25,901 bases of DNA. It comes from Armatimonadota bacterium (GTDB lineage Bacteria > Armatimonadota > Chthonomonadetes > Chthonomonadales > Chthonomonadaceae). The stretch lies in assembly GCA_026392135.1 (NCBI GenBank), contig JAPLCR010000328.1, positions 1-25,901 on the forward strand, read 5' to 3'. A program made the translations under genes and the position numbers. Below are positions 16,936 to 24,184 of this stretch, one piece after another (position 1 is the stretch's first letter; each line of letters starts with the position of its first letter). The notes under the pieces are model-generated. The model was not told the origin of the DNA, made no database searches, and saw only the letters and a program-made list of their open reading frames with translations.

Positions 16936-17826
16936 CTAATCGCCCTCATAAGTGACTCGCACTGAGACATCCAGTGTGTTAGTGACCTCCCCTGAGTAGA
17001 CTCCGAGTACAGGGGTAACATCGCTATAGTCCCTACCGTAATGAACTTTGATATAGTGGTCGTTCACCACGAGGTCGTTGGTAGGATCGAAGCCAACCCA
17101 CACCCCATTAGGCAGTAGGCACTCTACCCATGCGTGCATACCTCCATCCCCCACCAAGCCCGGCCCCTCCGCATGATAGGAGACCTCTTCAATAGTAGAC
17201 GCACTGCCTGTATAGATGTACCCACTTGCGTATCGCGCAGGAATTCCTTGCCGACGGCATATCGCAAGAAGCAGGTGCGCGAAGTCCTGACACACCCCTT
17301 CACGCTGTTCCAGAAACTCCTCTAATCGTGAATGCACGGTGGTCGCGCCGGGCGTGTAGACAAACACGCCGTGTAGGTGGCGTGTCAGCTCGGTGAGGAA
17401 ACAGGCGGTGTTGCCCTCTCTATTCGCTCGAACCGCCTCTGCGAAGCGGTCTACTTCCTCTAAAAGAGGTACACGCTTCGTTGCTATGAGGTACTCGTAG
17501 TACCTCTGCCGCACTTCCGGTTGCGTATAGAAGCTCGCGTCGTTGTCTAAAAGCGGGAGGCGTGAAAAAGGGTCTTTCAGGTGGGTCGCTACGAGAGATT
17601 CTACTGTAACGCTCTGTTCGCTATGCGGAGGACGTATGTTGAAGTGATGAACGCGCCCGCTGGGTAGGTCGTAGTGGAAAAGGTTGGCGTGCGGACGGGT
17701 GGTTAGGTGGAAACTAAGGCAGGTCTGCGCGTTATCGCTATGCGGTAGCAGACGCACCTCTGTATGCGCCTCTTTAACGGGTTGCGAATAGATATAGTTC
17801 GTGGTGTGTTTGACCCTGAGACGCAA
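16936..17826 (-). CDS. Transglutaminase-like protein of the ATP-grasp/alpha-E cluster
   Basis: A 296-residue protein with the bacterial transglutaminase N-terminal beta domain (residues 1-80: LRVKHTTNYIYSQPV, VRLLPHSDNAQTC) and the core papain-like domain. The catalytic triad is C179 (EGVCQDFAHLLL), H231 (MHAWVEC) and D247 (VGFDPTND). The family is in the COG1305 group and in this context is believed to act as a peptidase or amidoligase-related enzyme. The TTG at 17824-17826 is preceded by AGGAGGGAG at a good distance. It starts 24 nt after the alpha-E gene and is clearly in the same operon. No signal peptide, so cytoplasmic. Confidence 0.9.
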   Translation of the reverse strand: MRLRVKHTTNYIYSQPVKEAHTEVRLLPHSDNAQTCLSFHLTTRPHANLFHYDLPSGRVHHFNIRPPHSEQSVTVESLVATHLKDPFSRLPLLDNDASFYTQPEVRQRYYEYLIATKRVPLLEEVDRFAEAVRANREGNTACFLTELTRHLHGVFVYTPGATTVHSRLEEFLEQREGVCQDFAHLLLAICRRQGIPARYASGYIYTGSASTIEEVSYHAEGPGLVGDGGMHAWVECLLPNGVWVGFDPTNDLVVNDHYIKVHYGRDYSDVTPVLGVYSGEVTNTLDVSVRVTYEGD

Positions 17827-17850
17827 GTTATCTCCCTCCTTTGGCGGGGC

Positions 17851-18846
17851 TTAGTACGAAAGGTAGGCGCGTGTAATGGCGGTGCCAACCTCCGCGCAAC
17901 GTATCTGAACCCCCTCCAGAAACTCATGAAGCCCTTCCAGAATAATCTCGTCTGGGCGCGAATAGGTGAGGTCTGCCAGTAAGCGCCCCACAACACGCTC
18001 TGGTTCTGCGGAGGAAATAGAGCCTGAACCGTTACCGCTAATGCGCTTCAAACAGCCCTCCACACGCCCCACACAGTGACGCACTGAGGCGGGGAACTGT
18101 GAGTTCAACACCAGAAAGTCCACGACGGAGGCGGGCAGTATCCCACCGCGATAGGTCTTGCGGTACATCTCAAACGCGCTCACCGATTTTAGTACTGCAA
18201 TCCAGCCGTGCATATCCAGCGTGCTTCCCACTCCCAAAGGCTCCATGCTCTCCGGCTCCCCCTCACGGTACGCGGGAAGAAGGTCGTGATACTTTACATC
18301 CAGAAGACGCGCTGTCTGGTCGCCACGCTCCAAGAAACGCCCTACGTCTAGCCAGTCCCGCGTTTCGCCCATCATAAGAGTACGATTCAAGATACCCTGA
18401 AAGAGGTGGGAGGCGTTCTCTACGCGTTGGAAGAAGGCGTGAGGTCCCTCCGCAAGCACTCGTTCCACATCCCACTCCCTCAACTGCAGATAGAAGATAT
18501 TGAGTGCTTCCCACATTTCGGAGGCTATCTGCTCACGAATAGAGCGAGAGTTCTCCCGCGCCCTGCTCCAACTGCTGATAATCGAGTTTGGGTTTTCGGT
18601 ATCAAAGGCGAAGAAGTAGATAAGTTGTGAGTCGCTCATCAGTTTGTGCTTACTATAAAACTCCTCCGTGCTGTGCGAAATGGCAAGTAGAGAGTCCCAG
18701 GGGGTGGGGCTGTCGCTGCTAGCAGTATCCGACAAGCCGGATTCCAGCGTGGCGTGATAGTGTACGTCCACCATACGCGCTGTGGCTTCCGCTCTCTCCA
18801 CATAGCGCCCAATCCAAAAACAGGCATCTGCGTCTCTACTCAACAT
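17851..18846 (-). CDS. Alpha-E domain protein (DUF403)
   Basis: The 331-residue product is all-helical and matches the alpha-E/DUF403 pattern: MLSRDADACFWIGRYVERAE at the N-terminus, then ATARMVDVHYHATLE, FLERGDQTARLLDVKYHDLL and later ILEGLHEFLEGVQIRCAEVG. DUF403 proteins almost always occur with a circularly permuted ATP-grasp and a transglutaminase, as here, and are proposed to act in peptide or amide-bond modification; no enzyme activity is established. The ATG at 18844-18846 overlaps the ATP-grasp stop (TAATG), with GGAGG upstream, so the two are translationally coupled. The longer open frame (from 18990) overlaps the ATP-grasp gene and is not real. Confidence 0.9.
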   Translation of the reverse strand: MLSRDADACFWIGRYVERAEATARMVDVHYHATLESGLSDTASSDSPTPWDSLLAISHSTEEFYSKHKLMSDSQLIYFFAFDTENPNSIISSWSRARENSRSIREQIASEMWEALNIFYLQLREWDVERVLAEGPHAFFQRVENASHLFQGILNRTLMMGETRDWLDVGRFLERGDQTARLLDVKYHDLLPAYREGEPESMEPLGVGSTLDMHGWIAVLKSVSAFEMYRKTYRGGILPASVVDFLVLNSQFPASVRHCVGRVEGCLKRISGNGSGSISSAEPERVVGRLLADLTYSRPDEIILEGLHEFLEGVQIRCAEVGTAITRAYLSY

Positions 18847-20414
18847 TACTGCGCCCCTCCTTCGTTGGCTTGGAGTGTGGAAGGCGAACCAGGGAGCGTA
18901 AAAGACTGGCTCATCCCCGTCGCGCTCATCGTTTGAGACATCCCGCCCATCTGTTGTGTGAGTGTCTCTTGCCCCTCTGCAAGCACCCATGTATCTTTAC
19001 TCCCGCCTCCCTGAGAGGAGTTCACCACGTAGGAGCCTTTACGAAGAGCGACTCGCGTGAGAGCACCCGGTATCAGCGTGATGCCGCTCTTTCCGTAGAG
19101 CAGGTAGGGGCGCAGGTCGATGTGCCGCCCTTCGCAGTGGTCTTCCACAAAGGCAGGGGCGCGAGAGAGGGCGATAAGCGGCTGTGCAATATAGTTGCGC
19201 GGCTCCGCCTTAATACGCTCGGCAAACTCTTCGCGCTCTTTTTGCGTGGACTTATGCCCCATTAGCATCCCATAGCCCCCCGATTCGTTTGCCGCCTTCA
19301 CCACCAGTTTATCGAGGTTTTCCAGAATATACGTGTAGTCTTGCGGATTGGAGGCAAGGTAGGTCTCCACGTTCGGTATAAGGGCTTTTTCGCCCAGATA
19401 GTACTCGATAATACGCGGAACAAAGGCGTAGATAACCTTGTCATCGGCGATACCCGTACCGATGGAGTTTGCAAGAGCGACATTCCCTGCGCGGTAGGCG
19501 TTCACCAGCCCCGGAACGCCCAGCACGGAGTCGGGGCGAAAGGTTAGCGGGTCTAGGAAGTCGTCGTCTACCCTACGATAGATAACGTCTACGCGCTGAG
19601 GACCTCGTGTTGTTTTCATATAAACGATGTTGTCGTCGCAAAAGAGGTCGCGCCCCTCTAGTAGTTCGATGCCAAGTTGTTGGGCTAGGAAGGAGTGTTC
19701 AAAATAGGCACTGTTGAATACTCCTGGTGTAAGCAGAACAACATTGGGATCTTCCTCACGTCCGGGCGGAGCCAGTTCGCGGAGATTGGCGAGCAGTTGC
19801 GTGGTGTAGTGGTCTACGGGGCGAACCGCGATGTCGCTGAACAGAGAGGGGAAGGTGCGTGTCAGGATAATACGGCTCTCCAACACGTAGGAGACACCAG
19901 AGGGCGTACGCAGATTGTCTTCCAGTACGCGATAGGTTCCATCTGCGTCGCGAATCAGGTCGCTTCCGCAGATGTGAACGTAGATACCCGCGGGCGGGTC
20001 GGCGTAGCGGAACTGTGGGCGAAAATTGACCGCGCCCACCACCAACTCACGAGGAACGATTCCGTCGTTGAGTATCTTCTGGTCGTGGTAGATGTCGTGC
20101 AGAAAGAGGTTGAGCGCAGTGAGGCGTTGCTTCAAGCCCCGCTCCAACAGCTCCCACTCCGGCGTAGGAACAATACGCGGAATCAGGTCGAAGGGGAAGG
20201 GGCGTTCTGTACCCTTCTCGTCGCCGTAGACGGTGAACGTAATTCCCTGCTGAATGAGTGCCTTATCCGCCAATAGAGTGCGTTTTCGGAACTCTTCGGG
20301 GGACATTTGGCTCAATCGCGCATAGAGTTTTTGATAGTGAGGACGCGGCTTGCCGTTCGCCTCAAACATCTCGTCGTAGAAGGACTCGGTCTCATAGTCC
20401 TGAAAGAGAGACAT
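18846..20414 (-). CDS. Circularly permuted ATP-grasp type 2 protein
   Basis: A 522-residue CP_ATPgrasp_2 (DUF404/DUF407) protein. Recognisable blocks are FYDEMFEANGKPRPHYQ near the N-terminus, VVGAVNFRPQ, DLIRDADGTYRVLEDNLRTP (a typical family signature), VDVIYRRVDDDFLDPLTF, GTGIADDKVIYAFVP, LVVKAANESGGYGML and HIDLRPYLLYGKSGI. The family forms amide bonds between a carboxylate and an amine using ATP; the substrate is unknown. The conserved core ends near GGGSKDTWVL (about residue 480). The last 40 residues (QQMGGMSQTMSATGMSQSF-like, Gln/Met/Ser/Gly-rich) are an unusual tail. The ATG at 20412-20414 has AAGGA about nine nt upstream. Lead gene of the cluster. Confidence 0.93.
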   Translation of the reverse strand: MSLFQDYETESFYDEMFEANGKPRPHYQKLYARLSQMSPEEFRKRTLLADKALIQQGITFTVYGDEKGTERPFPFDLIPRIVPTPEWELLERGLKQRLTALNLFLHDIYHDQKILNDGIVPRELVVGAVNFRPQFRYADPPAGIYVHICGSDLIRDADGTYRVLEDNLRTPSGVSYVLESRIILTRTFPSLFSDIAVRPVDHYTTQLLANLRELAPPGREEDPNVVLLTPGVFNSAYFEHSFLAQQLGIELLEGRDLFCDDNIVYMKTTRGPQRVDVIYRRVDDDFLDPLTFRPDSVLGVPGLVNAYRAGNVALANSIGTGIADDKVIYAFVPRIIEYYLGEKALIPNVETYLASNPQDYTYILENLDKLVVKAANESGGYGMLMGHKSTQKEREEFAERIKAEPRNYIAQPLIALSRAPAFVEDHCEGRHIDLRPYLLYGKSGITLIPGALTRVALRKGSYVVNSSQGGGSKDTWVLAEGQETLTQQMGGMSQTMSATGMSQSFTLPGSPSTLQANEGGAQ

Positions 20415-20824
20415 AGGCAGTGTTCCTTACCCTATAAAAGGGGTAGAGATTTTTTGGGAAAATACGGTCTCGTCAGCGAGAGAGATATAGGCGACTGCGC
20501 CGCTACCTTGCGTGAAGAGCGTCCGTCACGACAAGTGCGAAGGGTAAAAAAGGGGTTTGGAAGGTATGGGTATAACGAACTTTTAATATTATACCCTGAT
20601 GTGAGGTTAAGAACTGCGAAAAACTCGAAAAATCGCAAAAAAGCCTTTTGACTGCGTACCCCAAAACTACTCCCTCGTGCGATCAGTAGCGGTCTGGCAT
20701 CCTAAGAGAGTCTAAGGGACGACACACCTCTTAAATGAGATCCACAGAAATATCTGCTCTTTAATAGTGACCAAGCCCCTACTTTTTGCATCAAAAGAGG
20801 TGAATGAGGTAAATTCAGGAAACT
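20415..20824. promoter_or_regulatory. Divergent intergenic region with candidate promoter and phased A-tracts
   Basis: This 410-nt stretch separates the ATP-grasp cluster (minus) from the sigma-factor operon (plus). On the minus strand a perfect TATAAT (20588-20593) may serve the ATP-grasp operon, giving a leader of about 165 nt; the -35 region (CAGTTC at 17 nt) is poor. Immediately upstream of it are three A-tracts at 20619-20623, 20628-20632 and 20637-20642. I did not find a convincing promoter for the sigma gene; its AGGA ribosome-binding site lies near 20818. No ORF is credible. Confidence 0.5.
20588..20593 (-). promoter_or_regulatory. Candidate -10 element for the ATP-grasp operon
   Basis: The minus-strand hexamer is TATAAT exactly. 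No good TTGACA-like box lies 16-18 nt upstream; AT-rich, phased A-tracts lie just beyond the -35 position and could act as an UP element. Confidence 0.35.
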
Positions 20825-21391
20825 ATGCACGATTTAAGCGCAATCTCGAAGGAGGCTTCTATAAACCCCTTATTGGCGGACAAATTCGTCACCCCTTTCT
20901 GGCTCGCTTCAGCTCAAAGAGGAGACAGTAACGCCCTTCGAGAGTTTTATACCGCCTGTTTGCCTGCTGTAACCCGCCTGAGTGCCCGTCTCCTCCACAA
21001 TCCGCAAGAGATAGAGGATGTCGTGCAGTCTACATTTGTCGCGGCGTTTCGCGCCCTTCCTAAGTTTCGCGGCGAGAGCTCCGTACAGACATGGGTCTTG
21101 CGAATCGCCTACAACGAGGCGATGTCACTCCTCCGAAAGCGCAAACGGCAGTGTTACCTGAGCCTTGAAGAGATGTCTGCGCCAGAGGAGTTAGTAGGAA
21201 CGATAGAGCGGCTTGCGCTAGAGCAGGCTCTCGCTCGCCTCTCCCTGGAACATCGCGTTATTCTCTCGCTCTACTACTGGGAGGAACTCTCCTGCGAACA
21301 GATGGCGCAGATACTCAATGTCTCCGTTTCGGCGGTGAAAATGCGACTGGTGCGAGCGAGAGAATCTCTCCGCCGCCTCTACGAGGAGTAG
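20825..21391 (+). CDS. ECF-type RNA polymerase sigma factor
   Basis: A 188-residue sigma-70 family protein of ECF layout, with only regions 2 and 4. Region 2 is about residues 38-105 (REFYTACLPAVTRLSARLLH, then NPQEIEDVVQSTFVAAFRAL, with the -10-recognition segment FRGESSVQTWVLRIAYNEA). Region 4 is about 130-185 (LARLSLEHRVILSLYYWEEL, then the helix-turn-helix SCEQMAQILNVSVSAVKMRL). The ATG at 20825 has AGGA five nt upstream. The ribosome-binding site of the next gene (GAGGAG) lies within its last codons, so it is coupled to the anti-sigma gene that follows. Likely released from the anti-sigma factor by an envelope signal. Confidence 0.95.
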   Translation: MHDLSAISKEASINPLLADKFVTPFWLASAQRGDSNALREFYTACLPAVTRLSARLLHNPQEIEDVVQSTFVAAFRALPKFRGESSVQTWVLRIAYNEAMSLLRKRKRQCYLSLEEMSAPEELVGTIERLALEQALARLSLEHRVILSLYYWEELSCEQMAQILNVSVSAVKMRLVRARESLRRLYEE

Positions 21392-21394
21392 AAA

Positions 21395-22165
21395 ATGAGA
21401 ATTTGTCGGCGCATTGAAAAAAGGTTATGGGAGCTACAAGATGGAGCCGTACCGCAAGCGGAACAGGAGCGTATCCTCCTTCATTTAGAGCGTTGCGCCC
21501 ACTGTCAAGCGGCGTTACGAAAGATAGAGACGCTACACGATTCACTAACGCGCCTCTCGAAAAAGTCTACGCTGCTACCGTCGTTGAACACAAACAGCAT
21601 CTTTGAAAATGCCCTCGCTCTCTCAACGCGCCACGTAAATCGTCCGCGCCTTGTGATTAGGAGAGCGAGCTGGGCACTCTGCACCCTTCTCGTAATGGTG
21701 GCGGGGGTATCGCTATCGAAGCGGAAAAATTCCCCTCCTGCGAACGCTCCAAAACAGCTTGTAGGGCAGGTATCACCTGCGCCGAAGCCTTTCCACTCGC
21801 CTCAACGTGATGTGAAGCCGCCTATCGAAATACCTACTATTAAGCAGGATGCACTCCCTAATTTAACGCTCAAGAACACTCACACTCTCGTCCCCAAAAC
21901 ACAACTAGCGAAGAGTAGCCCTGCTCCTCCGACCGCAGGTACGCGATCTGCCCTCGCGACGACGAAAACGGAGCCTCAGCCGCTGAGCTATATCCGTGTG
22001 CGGGTCTATGAAGACCAGCCAGGAGGCGAAACTCGCTGGAACGAACTGAGCGTCATCGAGCAGGGCGATAAGTGCCTCCTCACGAATACAACCTCTTACG
22101 ACTCTAAGTCGAACAGTAAAATGGTATGCGTGGTGCAAGCCCCGAATGTTCGCGTCATACCCTAA
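21395..22165 (+). CDS. Membrane anti-sigma factor with zinc-binding ZAS domain
   Basis: The 256-residue product begins with a ZAS-type anti-sigma domain: H30-x3-C34-x2-C37 (HLERCAHC) in a helical region that binds the partner sigma factor. A single transmembrane helix follows at about residues 91-107 (SWALCTLLVMVAGVSL). The remaining 150 residues are outside the membrane: a Pro/Lys/Thr-rich linker (about 110-195), then a small domain near the C-terminus (SYIRVRVYEDQPGGETRWNE, SVIEQGDKCLLTN). The start is four nt after the sigma stop, with GAGGAG upstream. This is the standard layout for signal-dependent control of the ECF sigma gene upstream. The signal is not apparent. Confidence 0.92.
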   Translation: MRICRRIEKRLWELQDGAVPQAEQERILLHLERCAHCQAALRKIETLHDSLTRLSKKSTLLPSLNTNSIFENALALSTRHVNRPRLVIRRASWALCTLLVMVAGVSLSKRKNSPPANAPKQLVGQVSPAPKPFHSPQRDVKPPIEIPTIKQDALPNLTLKNTHTLVPKTQLAKSSPAPPTAGTRSALATTKTEPQPLSYIRVRVYEDQPGGETRWNELSVIEQGDKCLLTNTTSYDSKSNSKMVCVVQAPNVRVIP

Positions 22166-22193
22166 AGTCTTTGCCCGTTCAAGGAGAAAAACC

Positions 22194-22550
22194 ATGTCTC
22201 TATCACTAAAATCTATCGCTATTGCGAGCCTTTTACTTGTCGCATCTGTGCCGTTCTACGCGCAAGGCAAGCCCACAACAGCGCAGAACAGCCAGTCAAC
22301 GTTCGACGAGCATCCCGGATATGGGGGCGGTCCGCAGTATGTAGCGGGATCGACCGTGTTTCAGTCATCGAGGAATCAGACCGCCCAGTCCTTTCAAAAT
22401 GACTTGGAGAGGCGTGTACAATCGCTAGACAATAAGAGAACTGCACTCGAAGTTCAGTTCGGTCAGATAGAGCAGTCCTATAAGGCAGGAGTGTCCACAA
22501 TTACCGAGCTACAGGCTGTCAAAGCAGCGTATAGCAACATAGGCAACTGA
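22194..22550 (+). CDS. Small exported helical protein of the sigma operon
   Basis: A 118-residue protein from the ATG at 22194, supported by AAGGAG seven nt upstream (the longer in-frame start overlaps the anti-sigma gene). Residues 1-23 are a signal peptide (SLKSIAIASLLLVASVPFYA). A Gly/Pro-rich stretch follows, then an amphipathic helix (QSFQNDLERRVQSLDNKRTA, YKAGVSTITELQAVKAAYSN). The latter resembles the helical hairpin motif of TolC-like or anti-sigma-operon proteins. It stops at 22550 and the next open frame (STN-like domain) overlaps in another frame without a good start. It may be the N-terminal half of one secreted protein of about 333 residues. Confidence 0.75.
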   Translation: MSLSLKSIAIASLLLVASVPFYAQGKPTTAQNSQSTFDEHPGYGGGPQYVAGSTVFQSSRNQTAQSFQNDLERRVQSLDNKRTALEVQFGQIEQSYKAGVSTITELQAVKAAYSNIGN

Positions 22551-22576
22551 GGTGGGTTAAACATCTCAATAAACTC

Positions 22577-23194
22577 GTGTCGTTTGAGTGTAGCGGTGCC
22601 TCTCTAGCCAAAACTCTGAACGCTCTATCGAATATATCGGGAGTAACAGTTAAGATGGAGGAGAACCTCAAGTCGATGGCACTCTTAAACATGGCGACAG
22701 CCCGTATCCCGCTCTACAAAGTTCTGGAAGCCATCGCCGCGCAAGCCGATGTGATGATAGATAGAACGGATACGGCGATTATTCTGCGCCGCTGGTCATC
22801 CCTCGAAATCAGTGGTGTAAAACAGACCTTTACGAATGTTACTCCCTGGAGCCAGTCTTGGGACGAGTTTCCGTTTCTCGCGCCGGAGATAAGTCAAAAC
22901 GGAGAGGTCACGTCCACCTATAAGCAAGTTTTGTCTAGTATTAACCTGAAAAAAGCGCAGGGAGCCGTAAAGCCCCCCTCAAAGTTGCCCTACGGTTTCG
23001 GCGGTGGGTTTGGCACCTGGCAACCTTCGGAGGTTATCGTTTCGCTACGCGGAACCAGTGAGATCGTGCTGACCGAGCCAGCCAACTATAAGGGTAAAAC
23101 GGGCTACTGGATATCAGTCTACCGCGCCAACGGTAAAAGCATGAGCCTTCTCCAGAAATCCTTTGTGGTATCTGCACGCAGTCACCCTGAGTAG
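22577..23194 (+). CDS. STN/secretin-like domain protein, probably 3' part of the preceding gene
   Basis: A 205-residue frame from GTG at 22577. Residues 1-75 have the secretin/TonB short N-terminal (STN) pattern: SFECSGASLAKTLNALSNIS, GVTVKMEENLKSMALLNMAT, then RIPLYKVLEAIAAQADVMID. About 130 residues of beta-rich sequence with no recognised domain follow. STN domains act in the periplasm, yet this frame has no signal peptide and no Shine-Dalgarno site near its GTG. The same frame is open back to about 22535, inside the previous gene. Addition of one base around 22541 would join the two frames as YSNIGQLRWVKHLNKLVSFE. A real, coupled separate gene remains possible. Confidence 0.6.
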   Translation: MSFECSGASLAKTLNALSNISGVTVKMEENLKSMALLNMATARIPLYKVLEAIAAQADVMIDRTDTAIILRRWSSLEISGVKQTFTNVTPWSQSWDEFPFLAPEISQNGEVTSTYKQVLSSINLKKAQGAVKPPSKLPYGFGGGFGTWQPSEVIVSLRGTSEIVLTEPANYKGKTGYWISVYRANGKSMSLLQKSFVVSARSHPE

Positions 23195-23549
23195 AAAGTC
23201 TGTAACTCTCTCCCTTCCATAAGGCTCCTCCTCAATCCGAATGGGGAGTCGCTTGGCTAGCGATTTCTGCCATATCCTAACGCGGTATACGCGCTAACTT
23301 AGGGCATTTTCGACCCACCCCAACCCTTCACAAAGGCTTATTGGAGGGTGAATGGGAGGTGTTTGAGATAGGGGAGGCTTTTTAATCTCTCTCTTCCCTG
23401 CGGGATTCTCTCCCCGAAACGGGGAGAGCGTGACCTCTAGTCAGGGCTGAGTAACGCTAGATTTCATTGTTACCAAAAGGCGTACATACCCCAGTCAGCT
23501 CTTGCGAAGGGGGTGGGTTGGGATGGAGTGGGGGCGAGCGAGACGGGGG
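23195..23549. repeat. Convergent intergenic region with palindromes and imperfect inverted repeats
   Basis: This 355-nt region lies between the convergent sigma operon and TPR gene. It contains a perfect 9-bp palindrome at 23408-23428 (CTCTCCCCG, loop AAA, complement). It also contains an imperfect inverted pair of C-rich/G-rich segments at about 23313-23335 and 23501-23526 (CCCACCCC..CCCTTC..CAA and its complement). The style matches the palindromes at 12824-13104. No ORF is credible and no clear intrinsic terminator is seen. Confidence 0.5.
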
Positions 23550-24116
23550 TTAGGTCTCCCACTCCTTCAAAAACGCGGAGGCTTCGGCTTCGCGCCCCTG
23601 TTCACGCAGGAAGGCGAGGTAGTTGTTGAGAGTTTCGGTAATATAGGGATGGTTTTTGGGTAGAGATTTTCTGAATGTCTCTAGTGCCTGTTTGTAGAGC
23701 GGTTCCGCATCAGCATAACGTCCTTGAAAACTGTACAACCTTGCCAAACTGTGGAGGGTGGTGGCAGTGTATGGATGTGTGCGGGGAAGAGATTTCCTTC
23801 TAATATTCAATGCCTCAAGGTAGAGTGCTTCCGCTTCTTGGTAACGTCTTTGCAGAGAGTATAATTCTGCCAGATTATGTAGAGAATTTCCAATAAGCGG
23901 GTCATCGACCATACGAGACGTTCGCCGCATAGTTAACGCTTCAAGGTAGAACAATTCCGCCTTTTGGTACTGTCCTTCATCACGGTATAGCTGTCCTAAA
24001 TCGATAAGAGAATTTGCAATATCAGGATGTCCTGTAGGCAGAAATTTTCGACGGGTGTGTAATGCCTCAATAAAGAGCGGTTCCGCCTCTTGATAGCGGC
24101 GTTGAAAACGATACAA
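23550..24116 (-). CDS. TPR-repeat C-terminal part of a frameshifted NTPase-like/TPR protein
   Basis: This frame encodes about five 42-residue tetratricopeptide repeats of the kinesin-light-chain (TPR_12) type, for example RRYQEAEPLFIEALHTRRKF followed by LPTGHPDIANSLIDLGQLYR, and GRYADAEPLYKQALETFRKS near the end. The stated start (TTG at 24116) falls inside a repeat and has no ribosome-binding site. The same frame reads an earlier repeat upstream (GHYEEAEPLLFEALKIRRKL, LPEEHPDLADSLSCLGWLY), back to about 24229, but no start codon is available. That point is exactly where the frame of the upstream gene (24185-24871) passes. So it is almost certainly the 3' part of that gene, with one base missing in the GGGG at 24230-24233. 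Confidence 0.75.
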   Translation of the reverse strand: MYRFQRRYQEAEPLFIEALHTRRKFLPTGHPDIANSLIDLGQLYRDEGQYQKAELFYLEALTMRRTSRMVDDPLIGNSLHNLAELYSLQRRYQEAEALYLEALNIRRKSLPRTHPYTATTLHSLARLYSFQGRYADAEPLYKQALETFRKSLPKNHPYITETLNNYLAFLREQGREAEASAFLKEWET

Positions 24117-24184
24117 CCATCCCAGACAGCTGAGGCTATCCGCAAGATCAGGATGTTCTTCAGGTAGAAGTTTTCGACGTATCT

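Noticed and set aside
19695..20276. Plus-strand open frame of 193 codons opposite the ATP-grasp gene
   Set aside because: No ribosome-binding site or domain; the opposite strand encodes the well-recognised ATP-grasp protein.
23550..24116. TPR frame as a stand-alone gene
   Set aside because: The start codon lies within a repeat and no ribosome-binding site precedes it; better explained as the 3' part of the upstream gene.
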